Below, piece by piece: positions 22,053-35,400 of a stretch of 64,000 nt of DNA. Location of the stretch: positions 14,779,072 through 14,843,071 of the forward strand of contig NC_084807.1 in the NCBI RefSeq assembly GCF_963583255.1. The letters run 5' to 3'. Origin of the DNA: Pyrus communis (lineage: Eukaryota > Streptophyta > Magnoliopsida > Rosales > Rosaceae). A program made the position numbers and the translations under genes. The notes below the pieces were generated by a model. That model ran no database searches and was not told the DNA's origin. It saw nothing but the letters and a program-made list of their open reading frames with translations. How positions within the stretch are numbered: position 1 is the stretch's first letter; each line of letters begins with the position of its first letter.

Positions 22053-22581
22053 AGGAGCATATTTATGCTACTTAGTTATGTTGTTTCCTTGCATTTAGTT
22101 AGTTAATTAGTATTTATTTTAGTCTTTTAAGCTATTTTCGTATATTTTTAGGTCCTAATGGCAAAAGGAGCAAGAAAGTGCATTTTGAAGCTAATTGGAG
22201 CAGTTTTGGGCATGGATTGGATAGCTTAACCATGGAGCAAAGTGGATGGACGAAATTGAAGTCAAGAGAGGCTAGGAAAGGCTACAAATATGGAGAAAGA
22301 AGTTCAAATGCAAAGAAGATAAGGAAAGAGTAAGAAATAAGGAACCTTATCCAACCTTATCTTATCCTATCCTAACCAACCTTATCCTTTCCTAAATCTA
22401 ACATTATCCTATCTTATCCTATCCCAATCAGGTTGTGCCTTAATTCAAGCTATTTAGAAAGGATTAGATATACATTTAAACACATAAACTCAAATTCTAG
22501 AAGCCTAAGCCTTTATGTGCCGCATATATGTCATTCCTTGGAGGTTTAGGAGTTGTAATCCTTCTCCTACAAAGGTGCCGC
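22053..22581 (+). repeat. Ath-3 3' LTR, first part (type B)
   Basis: This begins at aggagcatatttatgctac, lacking the first few LTR bases. It ends in the GCCGC target duplicated by the solo LTR that follows. It contains low-complexity ccttatcc repeats (about 22340-22440) typical of type-B LTRs. Confidence 0.85.
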
Positions 22582-25279
22582 TGATGCGAAAATAGTTAAG
22601 CACACAAATTAACCCTCTTGTTGTCAAATTGTAGTAAGGATGCAAGTAGGGATCGTTCTGGACCGGGGATTAGGAGGGATTGTTAATCACTTGGAATTGA
22701 CTCAAAAACGTAAAATAAAGTTTAAAACACTATACTAGACTCAAAGAATTCAAAAATACTTTAAAACATAAACTAAACAGATTCTAAGCACTAAAGAACA
22801 AGAAAGTAAAGGGGGGGGGGTTTGATTTGACGAAATTAACTAAATTGCACAAATTGTAATTAAAGGAAAAACGTAAATATGAATGTGATGAAAATATGGA
22901 TGATGGAATAGCCAAGGGGTTCTTCTCCACACATGTTACACTTGCATACAAGATTGATTCTCAGTTGGTCTTTCGATAAATCATGAAACTCAACACTCCG
23001 GGTTAATTAGGTCCGCTTAAATTAACCGTCAAGTTTTCCTTAAGTTAATGAATTGGATGGGTTAGCGCAACGCAATTCACAACATTCTCCAAAAGTCCTT
23101 TACGTGAACAGCACAATAAAGATACAATCAAAGATCATTAAGCATCATGAAAACTATAAGTGTTGACGAGGCATTCGTTACTATGATGAGCATGAAACTC
23201 GTGCCAAGAATTCATTTAACGCGATTGTTTATAAGCAACCTCCACTACTTGTGAATATAAGTTCATAACGATTAGGTGAAATTCACTTATATTCTAGCGT
23301 CATATTCATGCATGAAAATTAAGCGCGCATTCTTAATAAACATACATAAATAAGTTATCAATCAAACGGTTAAACAAATTGAATCAACAACTTATGAAAT
23401 TCCAACGAAAGTTAATCAATTCATATTGCAAATATAAACGTAGTTTCGAATCACCCCCTAGCTAAAGGGGGGTTTATTTCCTCATAACTTTGAAATTAAA
23501 GAAACACCTAAACATTCCAACAACTCAAACTTGAATTGTATGAACGTTTAGGCACTCTTCTCTTCCATTCCTCATACGTACAAAACAAAGAGAATTGAAT
23601 TTAAACTTTGAAATCAAAGAAACACCTAAACATTCCAACAACTCAAACTTGAATTGTATGAACGTTTAGGCCCTCTTATCTTCCTCGTTATTGTAGCACA
23701 AGGTCTAAGGTGAGGTTTGGGGGATTATGGAAATGGTAGAGGAGTGGTTTGGAGGGTTGGGAAGTGGTGGAAATAGAAGGGAATGATGCTGGAAATGAAG
23801 AGAACCCACGGCAACAAGGTTGCTGTTTTTGTGTTTGTTGTTGTGTTGTGAATGGAATGAGATGATTTTGAATGAATGAATGCAAGGGTATTTATAGGAG
23901 TAATGGAGGGAACATGACAGCTAGGAGGTGGGTGGAAATGTGGCTGCAAGTTTGGTGAATGATTATGAGTGAATGCATGTGAATGTGGCTAGGTTGGAAA
24001 GCTGGAAATCTGAAAATGCAAATGGGAATGCTGAAATGCAAAGGTGGCCACGGTTTTGAGTGTGTTTTGTGTTGGAAATGCATGTGAATGCATGTGAATG
24101 TTGTTTGTGTGAAGTGTGTGTGGGTTAAAGAGTGAATGGTGGTGTAATGATGAAGTGTGATGGCTGAAAATGTCAAGGGAAATGCATGTGATTGCACGGC
24201 AAAGAATTTCAGGATGCATGTGTGTTGGTGTGTTGTGTGATTTGTTTTGTGGTTAATGGGAATGTGGTTGAATGATTAAATGGACATGTGGGGTGCAATT
24301 GCAAAGGGAATGCAAAGTGAATGAATAATGAATGCATGTGCACTATTTTTGGGAGAAAGGTGGCTGAATGTGCATGTGAATTAGGTTGTGAAAACATGTG
24401 GAATGTGGTTGGAATTGATGAGTAATGCACGGCTTTGTTGTTGGTTCTTTGGTGATGAATGAAATGATGAAATGGATGGGAGTGCATGTGGATTAGGTGG
24501 TGTAATGATGAAGTGGGAAGTGGAAGAATGTGGTTGGAAATGGCTAAGGGGATGCACGGCTAGGAAGAAGAATGAATGATGTGCATGTGAGTTGAAATGC
24601 ATATGTTTAAATGGTTGAAATGTGTAGATGATTATGAGTATGATAAGTGATAAGTGAATGATATGTTAAGTGATAAATGAATGATATATGGTGAGTGATA
24701 AGTGAATGGTTTGATAAGTGATAAGTGAGTGGAAGTGATAAGTGATAAGTGAATGGAAGTGATAAGTGAATGGTTTGATAAGTGATAAGTGAGTGGAAGT
24801 GATAAGTGATAAATGAATGATATGTTAAGTGATAAATGAATGATATGTGGTGAGTGATAAGTGAATGATATGATAAGTGAATGCTTTAAGTGTTTAAAAT
24901 AGGGAACAAAGCCCTTCCTTGCCATGCAAGGAAGGGGGACACAAGGAAACACACGACAATGTCCTAAGGTTGCAAGGAATGTTGTTTTTGTGTTCTAAAA
25001 TGCGTAGGAGTCTTCAATGATGCTTAAACATGAGGTCTTTTAGGATTTAACTTTCCTACTTCAAGTCTTTAATTTCGTCCATCCTCTTGGCTCCAAGCAT
25101 ATGATATCCATTCCAATCTCTAATTTGCTCCAAAAGGCTCCAAAAGGCATCCTTTTGCATACCTTGCCCTTAGAACCTGAAAACACACAAAAGAAGCATA
25201 AAGGACTAAAATAACTAGAGAACCATAACGTAAATGCACGAGAACAAGCCATTTAAGTCGCATGAATATGCTCCTATCA
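22582..25279 (-). mobile_element. Solo type-A Athila LTR, duplication GCCGC
   Basis: This is a complete 2698-bp LTR (TGATGCGAAAATAG...CTCCTATCA on plus) flanked by GCCGC at 22577-22581 and 25280-25284. There is no internal region. It arose by recombination between the two LTRs of an element inserted in the Ath-3 3' LTR. It is longer than the Ath-1 LTR because of minisatellite growth in U3. On minus, a TATA box lies near 23888-23896. Confidence 0.95.
24640..24884. repeat. gataagtg minisatellite in solo LTR U3
   Basis: Irregular repeats of gataagtgataagtgaatg-like units fill about 245 bp. Related arrays lie in the Ath-2 LTRs. The open frame across it is a repeat artefact. Confidence 0.9.
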
Positions 25280-25527
25280 GCCGCACCACTTAGTCTTTGT
25301 TCTTCTAGAAATCTAACCTAAACATCCTTTCTAGAAGCCTATACCTGATCCTAATTGAATGCCGCAGGTTAGTATCCCTTTCCCCCTAGGTTTCTGCCAA
25401 ACCATAACCCTTTTTCCCATTGGATTATGCAATCCTTTTCCTTCAGAAATTGTGCATAAATTAGCCTATAAATACAACCTTATGCCGCACCATAAATTAG
25501 CCTATAAATACAACCTTATGCCGCACC
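25280..25527 (+). repeat. Ath-3 3' LTR, second part, ending in a duplicated TATA unit
   Basis: Type-B LTR sequence resumes after GCCGC. A 36-bp unit (25456-25491 and 25492-25527) is perfectly duplicated. It carries the putative core promoter CCTATAAATAC. The sequence then jumps to a more upstream point of another type-B LTR (Ath-4). Confidence 0.85.
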
Positions 25528-27127
25528 AAAGAAAATAAGGAAAGAGCAAGAAATATGGAAACTTATCCTAATTTCCTTATCTTATCCAAACCTTATCCAA
25601 CCTTACCTTATCTTATCCTATCCTAATATTTTCCTACCTTAATTCCAGCTTCAAAGAGGACTCCTTTTCACATTAAATCACCTAAATATCATGTTCTAGA
25701 AGCCCTATTTTCGTGCGCTAAGTTTATGGTACATGTAGCCCTTCTAGAAGTTCTAGAATCTGCCACAAGGACCATTCCTTGTCCACCTTGGAATCTGATT
25801 GAAAGTGTCCTTGTTCTTTCGTGATTTGGAGTCCTAATTCCTGTCCTTTTCACCCCAAATTCGTGCCTTCCCTTCACCCTATAAATACATGATGCCGCAA
25901 CACTCATAAACCACCACCCTTTACCACAATTTCACACCACACCATCCATTCACTCATTCATTCATTCATACTTTTAGCCATCAAACACCACAATTCACCC
26001 TACACCACCCTAGTGCCGCAAACAAGGAAGAAAGGAGAGGAGGACTTGTGCAATCTGCCATCCAAGGGAGTGCCGTGCATGCCATTGGAGTTTGGAGAGT
26101 TTCTAGGTGTATTCTATCCTTAGTTTTAGTTCAATGTTTATGTTAATTTGGTTTTCAATTATGATGAACATGTGGAACTAATTTCTTTTTAAATAGAGGT
26201 GAATTGGAAGCCATGAGTATATGGTTTATGTGAATTGATTACGTCCAGTTATTGTTTCTTAAGGCATGAATGTGATTTGCTTATCTAAGTTATTAAAACT
26301 TGTTTATGTGTGTTGGTTGAGGGTCGACACTTAATTTGCATGCATGAATTTGATGCTTGAGTATAAGGGAGTTTCACGTAATAATTATTCACTTATGTTC
26401 ACAAGTAGTGGAGGTTGCTAGTCACAATCGCGTTAAGTAAATCCTTGGTATGAGTCTCATGCGTTTCATAGTGATGAATGCCTTGTCAATGCTTATGATT
26501 TTCACAAAACTTAATGACTTTTGATATGTATCTTTAATATGCATTTCATATAAAGGACTTGAGAAAGATAATTTGGTTTAGATGCGTATTCCATCTAATT
26601 CAATGAAATAAGGAAAATTTGATGGTTAATTGTGCGATGCAACTTACTTGGGGCGCTGTCATTTATAGTTTAAAGGAATAATAATTGGGAAATTGGTTCA
26701 TATGCATATATCATGTATGGAGAAGGACCCTCTAACTAGCCTTTCACCCATTTATTTCACACAAATTCATTTTTGCAAAGTGTTTTATACAAAGTTTCTA
26801 TTTAAAGTCTTAAATTCGTCAAAAACAATCCCCCTTTCATTTAGTCTTGTTATTTGAGTCAAAATCTGTTTTCTTTGAGTCTTTTGAGTCAAGTTAAGTT
26901 CTATTTTCGTCCAAATAACTTGTTACGTCTAGAATTGAGTCTTTTTGATTGTTGGTTGCTGTTTTAAGTGTTTTAAGTTAGTTTTGAGTCTATAGAGTCT
27001 AGTTTTCTGTTTTAGAGTTTAATTTGAGTAGATTAGCATCCCTTCTAATTCCCGGCCTAGAACGATCCCTACTTACACATACTACAATCATAGGGTTTTA
27101 ATTTGAGTGTTAGAATATTTCACATCA
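25528..27127 (+). repeat. Ath-4 5' LTR (truncated)
   Basis: This aligns with 30727-32323 with many scattered differences, so the element is older than Ath-1. TATA-like CCTATAAATACATG lies near 25880. Confidence 0.9.
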
Positions 27128-27132
27128 AATTT

Positions 27133-27150
27133 TGGCGCCGTTGTCGAGGA
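27133..27150 (+). other. Ath-4 primer-binding site (tRNA-Asp)
   Basis: TGGCGCCGTTGTCGAGGA lies five bases after the LTR and matches the tRNA-Asp site with two changes. Confidence 0.85.
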
Positions 27151-27240
27151 TTAGTAAAATTGCTAATCCCTCTGTTTGTTTGTTTATCTTTCTTTTGATA
27201 TTTGATTTAGTTTTATTTCTTTGATTTCAAGTACTAGACA

Positions 27241-28510
27241 AGAAAGACATAGCAATTGCTAATCTTCAAGCTCAAATAACGAATCTTACTTCTAAGTTGT
27301 CATAGTATGCTGAAGGGTCCACAATGCAAAGTGTCCCTACATTTGGTGCTTCTTATAGGCAAGAATATCAAGCAAATGAATGTCCACAAAGAGGTTTGGA
27401 GAATGTCAATACCAGGGGTTATCAAGATCATAATCAATCAGGGAACAATTTGTTTTTCCAACATGTACAATTTAGATTCGAGTGATCATTCAAACTCTAT
27501 GTGGTGAGAATCTCAACAAGTTCAAGCAGCCATATGAGGAGTTCTATACAATGCCTATGCAGCCACCACAACCTCCCCCACAACAATACCAACCAAATTC
27601 AGGTTTGTCATTGGATTATGATAAAATTCTTCCAATACTAACTTCTTTGGCACAAGAAGTACAAAATCAAACCAAGAAATTACAAAATCAAGCCCAAGTG
27701 ATGAGCGAATTGAAGAATCAAATGGGAGAGATCGCGAAATTCATGGGGCAAATGCAAGAACAAAGTGAACTATCTGACTTAATTGTTGAAATTGCTGAAG
27801 CTATCACCTTGGAAAGTGGCATGGAGGTTGAAGATGAACCCAAGATGTCCAAACCAAGCCAAAAGATGGATGAATAGCTATTGCTCGATGAAGAGGAGGA
27901 TAACAAGGCCACGGCAAGGGAAGAACCACCCTTGCTGCAGCCCCATATGCCCTCTATGTCGTCCACTACAACCAAGGTAAGCCTAAATTCAATTCTTCCT
28001 AACCATATTCCACCAAATGTCCCTATTCCGTGTAGGTTCATGATTTTCAAGGAAGAAGAGAGTGAAAAAGACATCTTGGAAGCCCTTCCAATGGTGCAAA
28101 GAAATCAAGTTCCAGAATGTGTTGAATTGTCCAAAGAACTTTGTACAACAAGAATAATGATTCAAGAGAAAGAAGTGGCTAGGGAATGTCTAGAAGTCAT
28201 CAAAGAAGATATACTTGAGACAATAATTCCCAAAGAAGTTGGATTTTATGACACGGGACAAGTCATAACTCTCAAAACACCAAATCTGGCTGAATTTTCT
28301 AGTCCTACAACTTTCGAAGGGGTGTTTATTCCTGAGTTCATGTCAGAGCACACAGGTAAGCCACCTCCCCAAATTGTAATTTTGTTTTATACTAATATAT
28401 TGTTAATGATTCAGGCACCCACTCTAGAATTTAAACCATTATCGGATCATCTCAAATATCACCTCCCATTCAAAGATCAATTCCATGCCATGGGACCTAG
28501 GGGAGCTTAA
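27241..28510 (+). pseudogene. Ath-4 reduced gag-linker ORF
   Basis: The readable part corresponds to the gag region after the capsid (Gln/Pro-rich with a coiled coil, MSELKNQMGEIAKFMGQMQE). It is joined through a short unique segment to APTLEFKPL and then LPFKDQFHAMGPRGA. Capsid, protease, RT, RNase H and integrase are absent. From 27482 to 28510 one frame runs with a single TAG at 27875; upstream there are frame changes. The architecture is the same as the intact ORF of Ath-2, including the fusion at KYHLPFKDQFHA. The two therefore descend from one deleted ancestor and are not independent wrecks. Confidence 0.8.
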
Positions 28511-29611
28511 AACGAGGTATCGTCTGGCTGGAAGACATTAAAGCAAGCGCTTCTTGGGAGGCAGCCCATGCGTTCAAATAAAGAAGACCTAGGAATCTTC
28601 GGCTCCACAACCAGATTTGCGTTCCTAAACCTTACTCTTTATTGCTTTTACTTTGCCATGATTGTCATGTTTATTAGTTGTGTTGTTTCATTGTTTGCGT
28701 GTGAGTCTTTGTTTCAAAACATTGAGGACACTGCTTGGTTTAAGTGTTGGGGGAGGGGGGTAAACAAAGTGTTTTTCATGAAAATTTGTTGGATTTTATC
28801 ACCTATCACTTCTAAAGTTGTTTCTCACTATTTTTAAGTGTTTTTAACGTGTTTCGAAGTGTTTTTATGTGTCTTAAACAGAAAATCCGAAAATTTGACA
28901 AAAAATTCAAAAAAGAGGGTTTTAAAAACCCAAAAAGAGTTGTTTTTAGAGTCGTTTTTATGTTTGTTTGTGTCTTAGGATACCTTCCAACACAATGATG
29001 AGCATTTGGTTTTTAATTACATAACTATTAAAGAAAGTTACAACCATGGATGGAAGTTTGATATGCTCTTTGATTTATGTTTAGTTGTAGTTGACATTTA
29101 CGAATTCACATGTAATCACAAAGGAAAAAAAAAAAATCAGTTTTTGTAACATGCTTGAAGGAAGAAACTCAAATTAACGTTACAACCCTGAGAGACTTGA
29201 GCCTAAACGTTCTTTGGAGAGTTATTAATGTTGATATTCTTGTTTTCTAAAGTCGTTGCATGATCTCATTATTTCTTTGCTTGGTTGCTACTTAGAATGC
29301 TTTTTCATCATTTTAGTTCCAAATATTAGAACTCATACCCGTTTCATTCAAAGCATGAAATTGATTAGCATAACAAATAACAAGATGAAGTTGTTAGTTC
29401 CAGCCAGAGCCAAAAAGCCTTACCCCTTTGCATATGTATTGTAGGATTAGCCCCTTTGAGCCTTATTTAGCCTATTTTCTTTGTTAACCACATTATCCTT
29501 ACCTAGCCTAGAATAGGAATACCCATACTCTTGTTCTTAAAGGATAGTGAAGCATGATTTAGACAGAATTCCTTTTGTTCTACAAATTGCAGAAAAACAA
29601 GTGTGGGGGAA

Positions 29612-29660
<49 letters not shown>

Positions 29661-30445
29661 AAGAGAAGAAAAATTCGAAGAAAAGAAAAGAAAGAAAAAG
29701 TTGAAAATAAGTGAGAATGAACTCACAAGTGTTGGTTGTTGAAGAAAGGGTCCACAAGCTTGAATCTGGCCTTAAGTGTTGTGTGAACCTCCCTTAGGTG
29801 TTTAAAGTTGATTTATGCATTCAAAAGTGAATTCTAAGTGTTGATTTCATTACTTTGCTTACTATTGCTTTAAGAACTTTTGTTTATCCTTACCTTTCTT
29901 TGTTAGCCAATACCTTAGCCCCGTTACAACCCTTAGACTTCTATCTTGATTGTTATGTGTTTCAATATGTGGAGTTTAAAATTGGTTTGAGCATATGGTA
30001 TCCCTGGTTCTCACGTCTAAGTAGTGGTATTCCATTCATGAGATCATATACATATGCATGTTAATAATTCCAGAAAGTGCCTTCTTTCATTATACATATA
30101 TGAGTGCTAGTCTACATGTTTACATCAATCTTCTCACATATACCTAGTGTAGGGAGTGTAGTCAGAAAATCTATGTGAAAATAGAGAGTATATCTTGTGA
30201 GGAATTGAGGGATTCTCTAAGGCATGTTACTAAATTCAAAATGTTGTTTATTTGATTTAATGCGAGCTAGTGAGTGGTGACTATGATTAAGTATATGCTA
30301 AAGGGTAGGGATAACTAAAATCTATGGGAGTAGTAATCTTTAATATGTCATGTTGCATTGGAAATCCATGAGGCAATTGTTGGAAGGTTTAGATTGTGTC
30401 TTGTTTGTTTTGTTTATTTCGTTTTGCTCTAGGACAAGCAAAAGC
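28511..30445 (+). other. Ath-4 3' untranslated region
   Basis: No convincing gene. It contains the post-pol motif (28547-28570), an internal polypurine-like motif (about 28741-28763) and a (TA)n tract at 29617-29657. It is the most complete plus-orientation copy of the Athila 3' region in the window. Confidence 0.8.
29617..29657. repeat. (TA)n microsatellite
   Basis: About 20 uninterrupted TA units, at the place where the other copies have pyrimidine or purine tracts. Confidence 0.95.
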
Positions 30446-30461
30446 TAAGTGTGGGGGAATT
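30446..30461 (+). other. Ath-4 polypurine tract
   Basis: TAAGTGTGGGGGAATT lies immediately before the 3' LTR. Confidence 0.9.
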
Positions 30462-32323
30462 TGATAGGAGATTATTTATGCTACTTAGCAATATTGTTTC
30501 CTTACATTCAATTAGCTAATTATTACTTATTATAGTGTTTTAAGCTATTTTCGTGTGTTTGTAGGTCCTCATGACAAAGTTGGCAAGAAAAGGCATTTTT
30601 GAGCCTTTTAGAGCATTTTTGGGCTTATTATGGATAGCTTGTATATGGAGCAAGGTGGATGACGAATTTGGAGTCAAAAGAGGCTAGGAACATGCTACAA
30701 ATCATGAAAGGAAAGTTCAAGACAAAGAAGATAAGGAAAGAGCAAGAAATATGGAAACTTATCCTAATTTCCTTATCTTATCCAAACCTTATCCAACCTT
30801 ATCTTATCTTATCCTATCCTAATCTTTTCCTACCTTAATTCCAGCGTCAACGAGGACTCCTTTTCACATTAAATCACCTAAATATCATGTTCTATAAGCC
30901 CTATTTTCGTGCCCTAAGTTTATGGTACATGTAACCCTTCTAGAAGTTCTAGAATCTGCCACAAGGACCATTCCTTGTCCTCCTTGGAAGCTGATTGAAA
31001 GTGTCCTTGTTCTTTGGTGATTTGGAGTCCTAATTCCTCTCATTTTCACCCCAAATTTGTGCCTTCCCTTCACCCTATAAATACATGATGCCGCAACACT
31101 CATAAACCACCACCCTCTACCACAATTTCACACCACACCATCCATTCACTCATTCATTCATTCATACTTTCAGCCATCAAACACCGCAATTCACCTTACA
31201 CCACCCTAGTGCCGGAAGCAAGGAAGGAAGGAGAGGAGGACTCGTGCAATCTGCCACCCAAGGGAGTGCCGTGCATGCCATTGAAGTGTGGAGAGTTTCT
31301 AGGTGTATTCTATCCCTAGTCTTAGTTCAATGTTTATGTTAATTTGGTTTTCAATTATGATGAACATGTGGAACTAATTTCTTTTTAGTTAGAGGTGAAT
31401 TCGAAGCCATGATAATATGTTTTATATGAATTGATTACGTCCAATTATTGTTTCTTAAGGCATGAATGTGATTCGCTTATCTAAGTTATTACAACTTATT
31501 GATGTGTGTTGGTTGAGGGTCGACACTTAATTTGCATGCATGAATTTGATGCTAGAGTATAAGGGAGTTTCACGTAATAGTTATTCACTTATATTTACAA
31601 GTAGTGGAGATTACTAGTCACAATCGCGTGAAGTAAATCCTTGGTATGAGTCTCATGTGTTTCATAGTGATAAATGCCTTGTCAATGCTTATGATTTTCC
31701 CAAAAGTTAATGACTTTTGATATGTATCTTTAATATGCGTTTCATATAAAGGACTTGAGAAAGATAATTTGGTTTAGATGTGTATTCCATCTAATTCAAT
31801 GGAATAAGGGAAATTTGATGGTTAGTTGTTCGATCCAACTAACTTGGGGCGTTGTCATTCATAGTTTAAAGGAATAATAACTGGGAAATTGGTTCATATG
31901 CATATCTCATATGTGGAGAAGGACCCTCTAACTAGCCTTTCACGCATTTATTTCACACAAATTCATTTTTACAAAGTGTTTTATACAAAGTTTTTGTTTA
32001 AAGTCTTAAATTCGTCAAAAACAATCCCCCTTTCATTTAGTCTTGTTATTTGATTCAAAATTTATTTTCCTTGAGTCTTTTGAGTCAAGTTAAGTTCTAT
32101 TTTCGTCCAAATAACTTGTTCGGTCTAGAATTGAGTCTTTTTGATTGTTGGTTGCTGTTTTAAGTGTCTTAAGTTAGTTTTGAGTCTATAGAGTCTAGTT
32201 TTCTGTTTTAGCATTTAATTTGAGTAGGTTAGCATCCCTTCTAATTCCCGGCCTAGAACGATCCCTACTTACATATACTACAATCGTAGGGTTTTAATTT
32301 GAGTATTAGAATATTTCACATCA
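30462..32323 (+). repeat. Ath-4 3' LTR (type B, complete)
   Basis: This 1862-bp LTR begins TGATAGGAG and ends CACATCA. It includes a ccttatcc-rich segment (about 30755-30835) and a TATA box (CCTATAAATACATG near 31074). It is the best type-B reference LTR in the window. Confidence 0.92.
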
Positions 32324-32447
32324 CTAGTCACAATCGTGTTAAGTAAATCCTTGGTATGAGTCCCATGCATTTCATGGTGATAAATGCCTTGTCAATGCTT
32401 ATGGTTTGCACAAAACTTAATGACTTTTGATATATACCTTTATTATG
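32324..32447 (+). repeat. Orphan type-B LTR fragment
   Basis: This is about 124 bp of interior type-B LTR (matches 15955-16078). It is abruptly joined to minus-strand RT coding sequence of Ath-5. It may be the remainder of the LTR into which Ath-4 inserted. Confidence 0.75.
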
Positions 32448-35400
32448 TAAACAATCATCAAACGAATCACCAAAAACACTAAAATCATCCATGAAAAATT
32501 CAATAATCTTCTCCACAAAATCTGAAAATATACTTACCATGCATCTTTGAAAGGTAGCAGGTGCATTGCATAAACCGAATGGCATGCGACAATAAGCAAA
32601 AGTACCAAAGGGGCATGTGAAACTGGTCTTTTCTTGGTCATCCGGAGCTATGACAATTTGATTATATCCTGAATAACCATCAAGAAAACAATAAAAAGAA
32701 TGACTGGCTAACCTTTCAAGCATTTGATCAATGAACGGCAAAGGGAAGTGAACTTTACTTATGGTGGCATTGAGCTTCCTATAATCAATGCAAACTCTCC
32801 AACCTATTTGGATACGGGTTGGTACAAGCTCATTCTCGGCTTTCTTTACCACAGTCACTCCGGATTTCTTTGGCACAACTTGAACCGGTGAAACCCAACG
32901 GCTATCCAAGATAGGATAAATCACTCCACAATCGAGAAGCTTGATAATTTCCTTCTTCACAACTTCCATCATTGAAGGGTTGAGTCGGTGTTGAGCTTCT
33001 CGAGTTGGTTTAGCCCCCTCCTCTAGAAGTATGCGATGTATACAAGTTTTAGCGCTAATTCCCTTAATGTCGGCTAAGGTCCATCCTATGGCTGTTTTGT
33101 GCTCTTTCAACACCTGAATCAATTTTTCTTCCTCTATTGTCGTGAATGTTGAAGTGATAATGACGGGCAACGTTTCTTTGTCTCCCAAATAGACGTACTT
33201 CAAATGACTTGGCAATGGTTTAAGTTCAAGAATGGGTGCCTGAATCACTGAAGGTAACAACTTGTTAGTAGAAACAGGAATTAGAATTGGGATTGAAGGC
33301 TTACCAAGATGTTGTGGCAATGACTCAAGTGCAGCAACCATCTCGGCCTCATCTTCACATATAGGCACGGAAGGACTTCCTCATGCATGCCAGGAGTGCG
33401 GTCCTTCCTTGCTCCTTTGTTTTTGAGTCACATTCCTTTTGTAATGGTTGTTTCAAAAGGATCCCTCTCCAAGGAGTCAAGATAGTCCTGCACCAATGAA
33501 TCAAATATATCAATAGAAAAACAAGAATGATCATCTTTGGGATATTTTATAGTTTTAGAAAAATTGAAACCAATAACTTCCCCATCAAATTCCATTGTTA
33601 ACGTCCCCTTGAACACATCTATCTTGGTGCGGGTTGTTTTCATGAAAGGTCTCCCAAATAGGATCGACAATGGTGTAGAATGGGCTGAATCTTCCATGTC
33701 AAGCACGTAAAAGTCCGCTGGAAAGATCAAATTGTTAACTTGCACCAAAAAGTCTTCCAAAACTCCTTTTGGATATGTATTAGAACGATCGGCCAATTGA
33801 ATAATCACACCGTCCTTTTTAAGCTCTCCTAAGTTCATAGATGTATAAATTGAGTAAGGCATGACATTAATTGAAACTCCTAAGTCTAGCATAGCATGTT
33901 CAAACTTTGTATTACCAATAACACAAGGAATTGTAAAATTACCCAGATCTTTGTATTTAGGTGGTAGTTTCCTTTGTAACACTGCAGAAACATTCTCACT
34001 TACTTGGACCACCTCTTTGTTCGAAATCCTCTTCCTTGTTGTGCAAAGCTCTTTCAACAATTTGGCATACTTAGGAACTTGCTTGATTGCGTCAAGGAGC
34101 AGAATATTGACTTAAACTGTCCTAAAGGTTTCCAGAATGTCTTTCTCATTCTCTTCTTTCTTTGATTGCTACAACCTGCTAGGAAAGGGCACATTTAGTG
34201 GAATAGAACTAGAAAAATTCGAATTTGGACTTACCTTGGTGGTTTGGGACGGTTTTGGTGCACTAGGCGGCTGCGGCAAGGTTTTGGCTTCCCTTGCCGT
34301 GGCCTTTTACTCCCTATTCTTCTTCTTGCAGCAACTTTTCCTCCTCGTTAAGGCCTTGTTTGGATGGTTTTGGATGATTTCCAAGCTCCTTACCACTTCT
34401 CAATGTAATGGCCTTGGTAGTTTCAAAGCTTCCCTTTGGATTCACAACGGTTGAACTAGGAAGTTTGCATTTATCTCGAAACTGCCCAAGGAACTGTGAA
34501 ATCTGCCTTATTTACTTCTTCATGTCACTCATCTCCTTTTCTTGGTTTGTTATTCTATTATTTTGATTTTGCAATCCCTGTGATATAGAAGTTAGTAATT
34601 GATTAGTTTGATCATTATCAATTAGCGAACCTGAGTTTTGTTGGGCAGTTTGTGATTAACGTTAAGATTGTGCGAATGGCCTTTGATATATCCCAGGGGG
34701 TGGCTGTCAAATTCCTCCTTGTTGTTGAGGGTGTTAAGGCTCCCTCCACTTGAAATTTGGGTGATCTCTCCATCTCAGATTGTATGTATTTGAGTATGGA
34801 TCATTCCTTTGCTAATCTTGGCCTTGATAACCTATGGCATTGGCGCTTTCCCATCCTCCATTCTCTATCAATTAAGGACATTGATCATTGAGATGCCTTT
34901 GCATAGAGCACACTCCACATATTGCCGCACCTTGTACTTTGGATCCATCGACAACCTGTGACACAAGAACAGTGAGATTAGCCATTTGAGATTGAATTTC
35001 AGAAATTACACTTACCTCATTCACTTGTTGTTGTCGTGGGGGGTCTCTTTGTCCAACTCCCTCGTATTGTTATGCATTCAAGGCTCGATTTGCAATTAAG
35101 ACCTTGACAGCCACCGGTGTTTTGTCAACTAAAGCACCCTCTGCCGAGGCATCTAGCATTTGTCTCTCAATTGGAAGGAGTCCCTTATAGAAATATTGAA
35201 TTAAGAGCTCTTCCTTCATTTGATGTTGAAAGCATGATGCAACTAGAGTCTTGAAATGTCACATCCCGACCCGGGGTGAATCACTTCCCGGGCCCGCTCC
35301 ACCACCGTAGCACGATATGGTCCGCTTTGGGCTTACCATTCCCTCACGGTTTTGTTTTTGGGAGCTCACGAGCAACTTCCCAGTGGATCACCCATCATAG

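Larger units (their letters stand above)
25528..32323 (+). mobile_element. Ath-4: non-autonomous type-B Athila element
   Basis: It has a 5' LTR lacking its first 265 bp or so, a primer site, a reduced gag-linker ORF with decay, a long 3' region, a polypurine tract and a complete 3' LTR. The bases after 32323 (ctagtcacaatcg) are interior type-B LTR sequence. Ath-4 was therefore probably inserted in another type-B LTR, plausibly that of Ath-3, with later loss of the left junction. Confidence 0.85.

Noticed and set aside
24632..24952. A 106-codon frame with HLSL repeats
   Set aside because: It is the translation of the gataagtg minisatellite.
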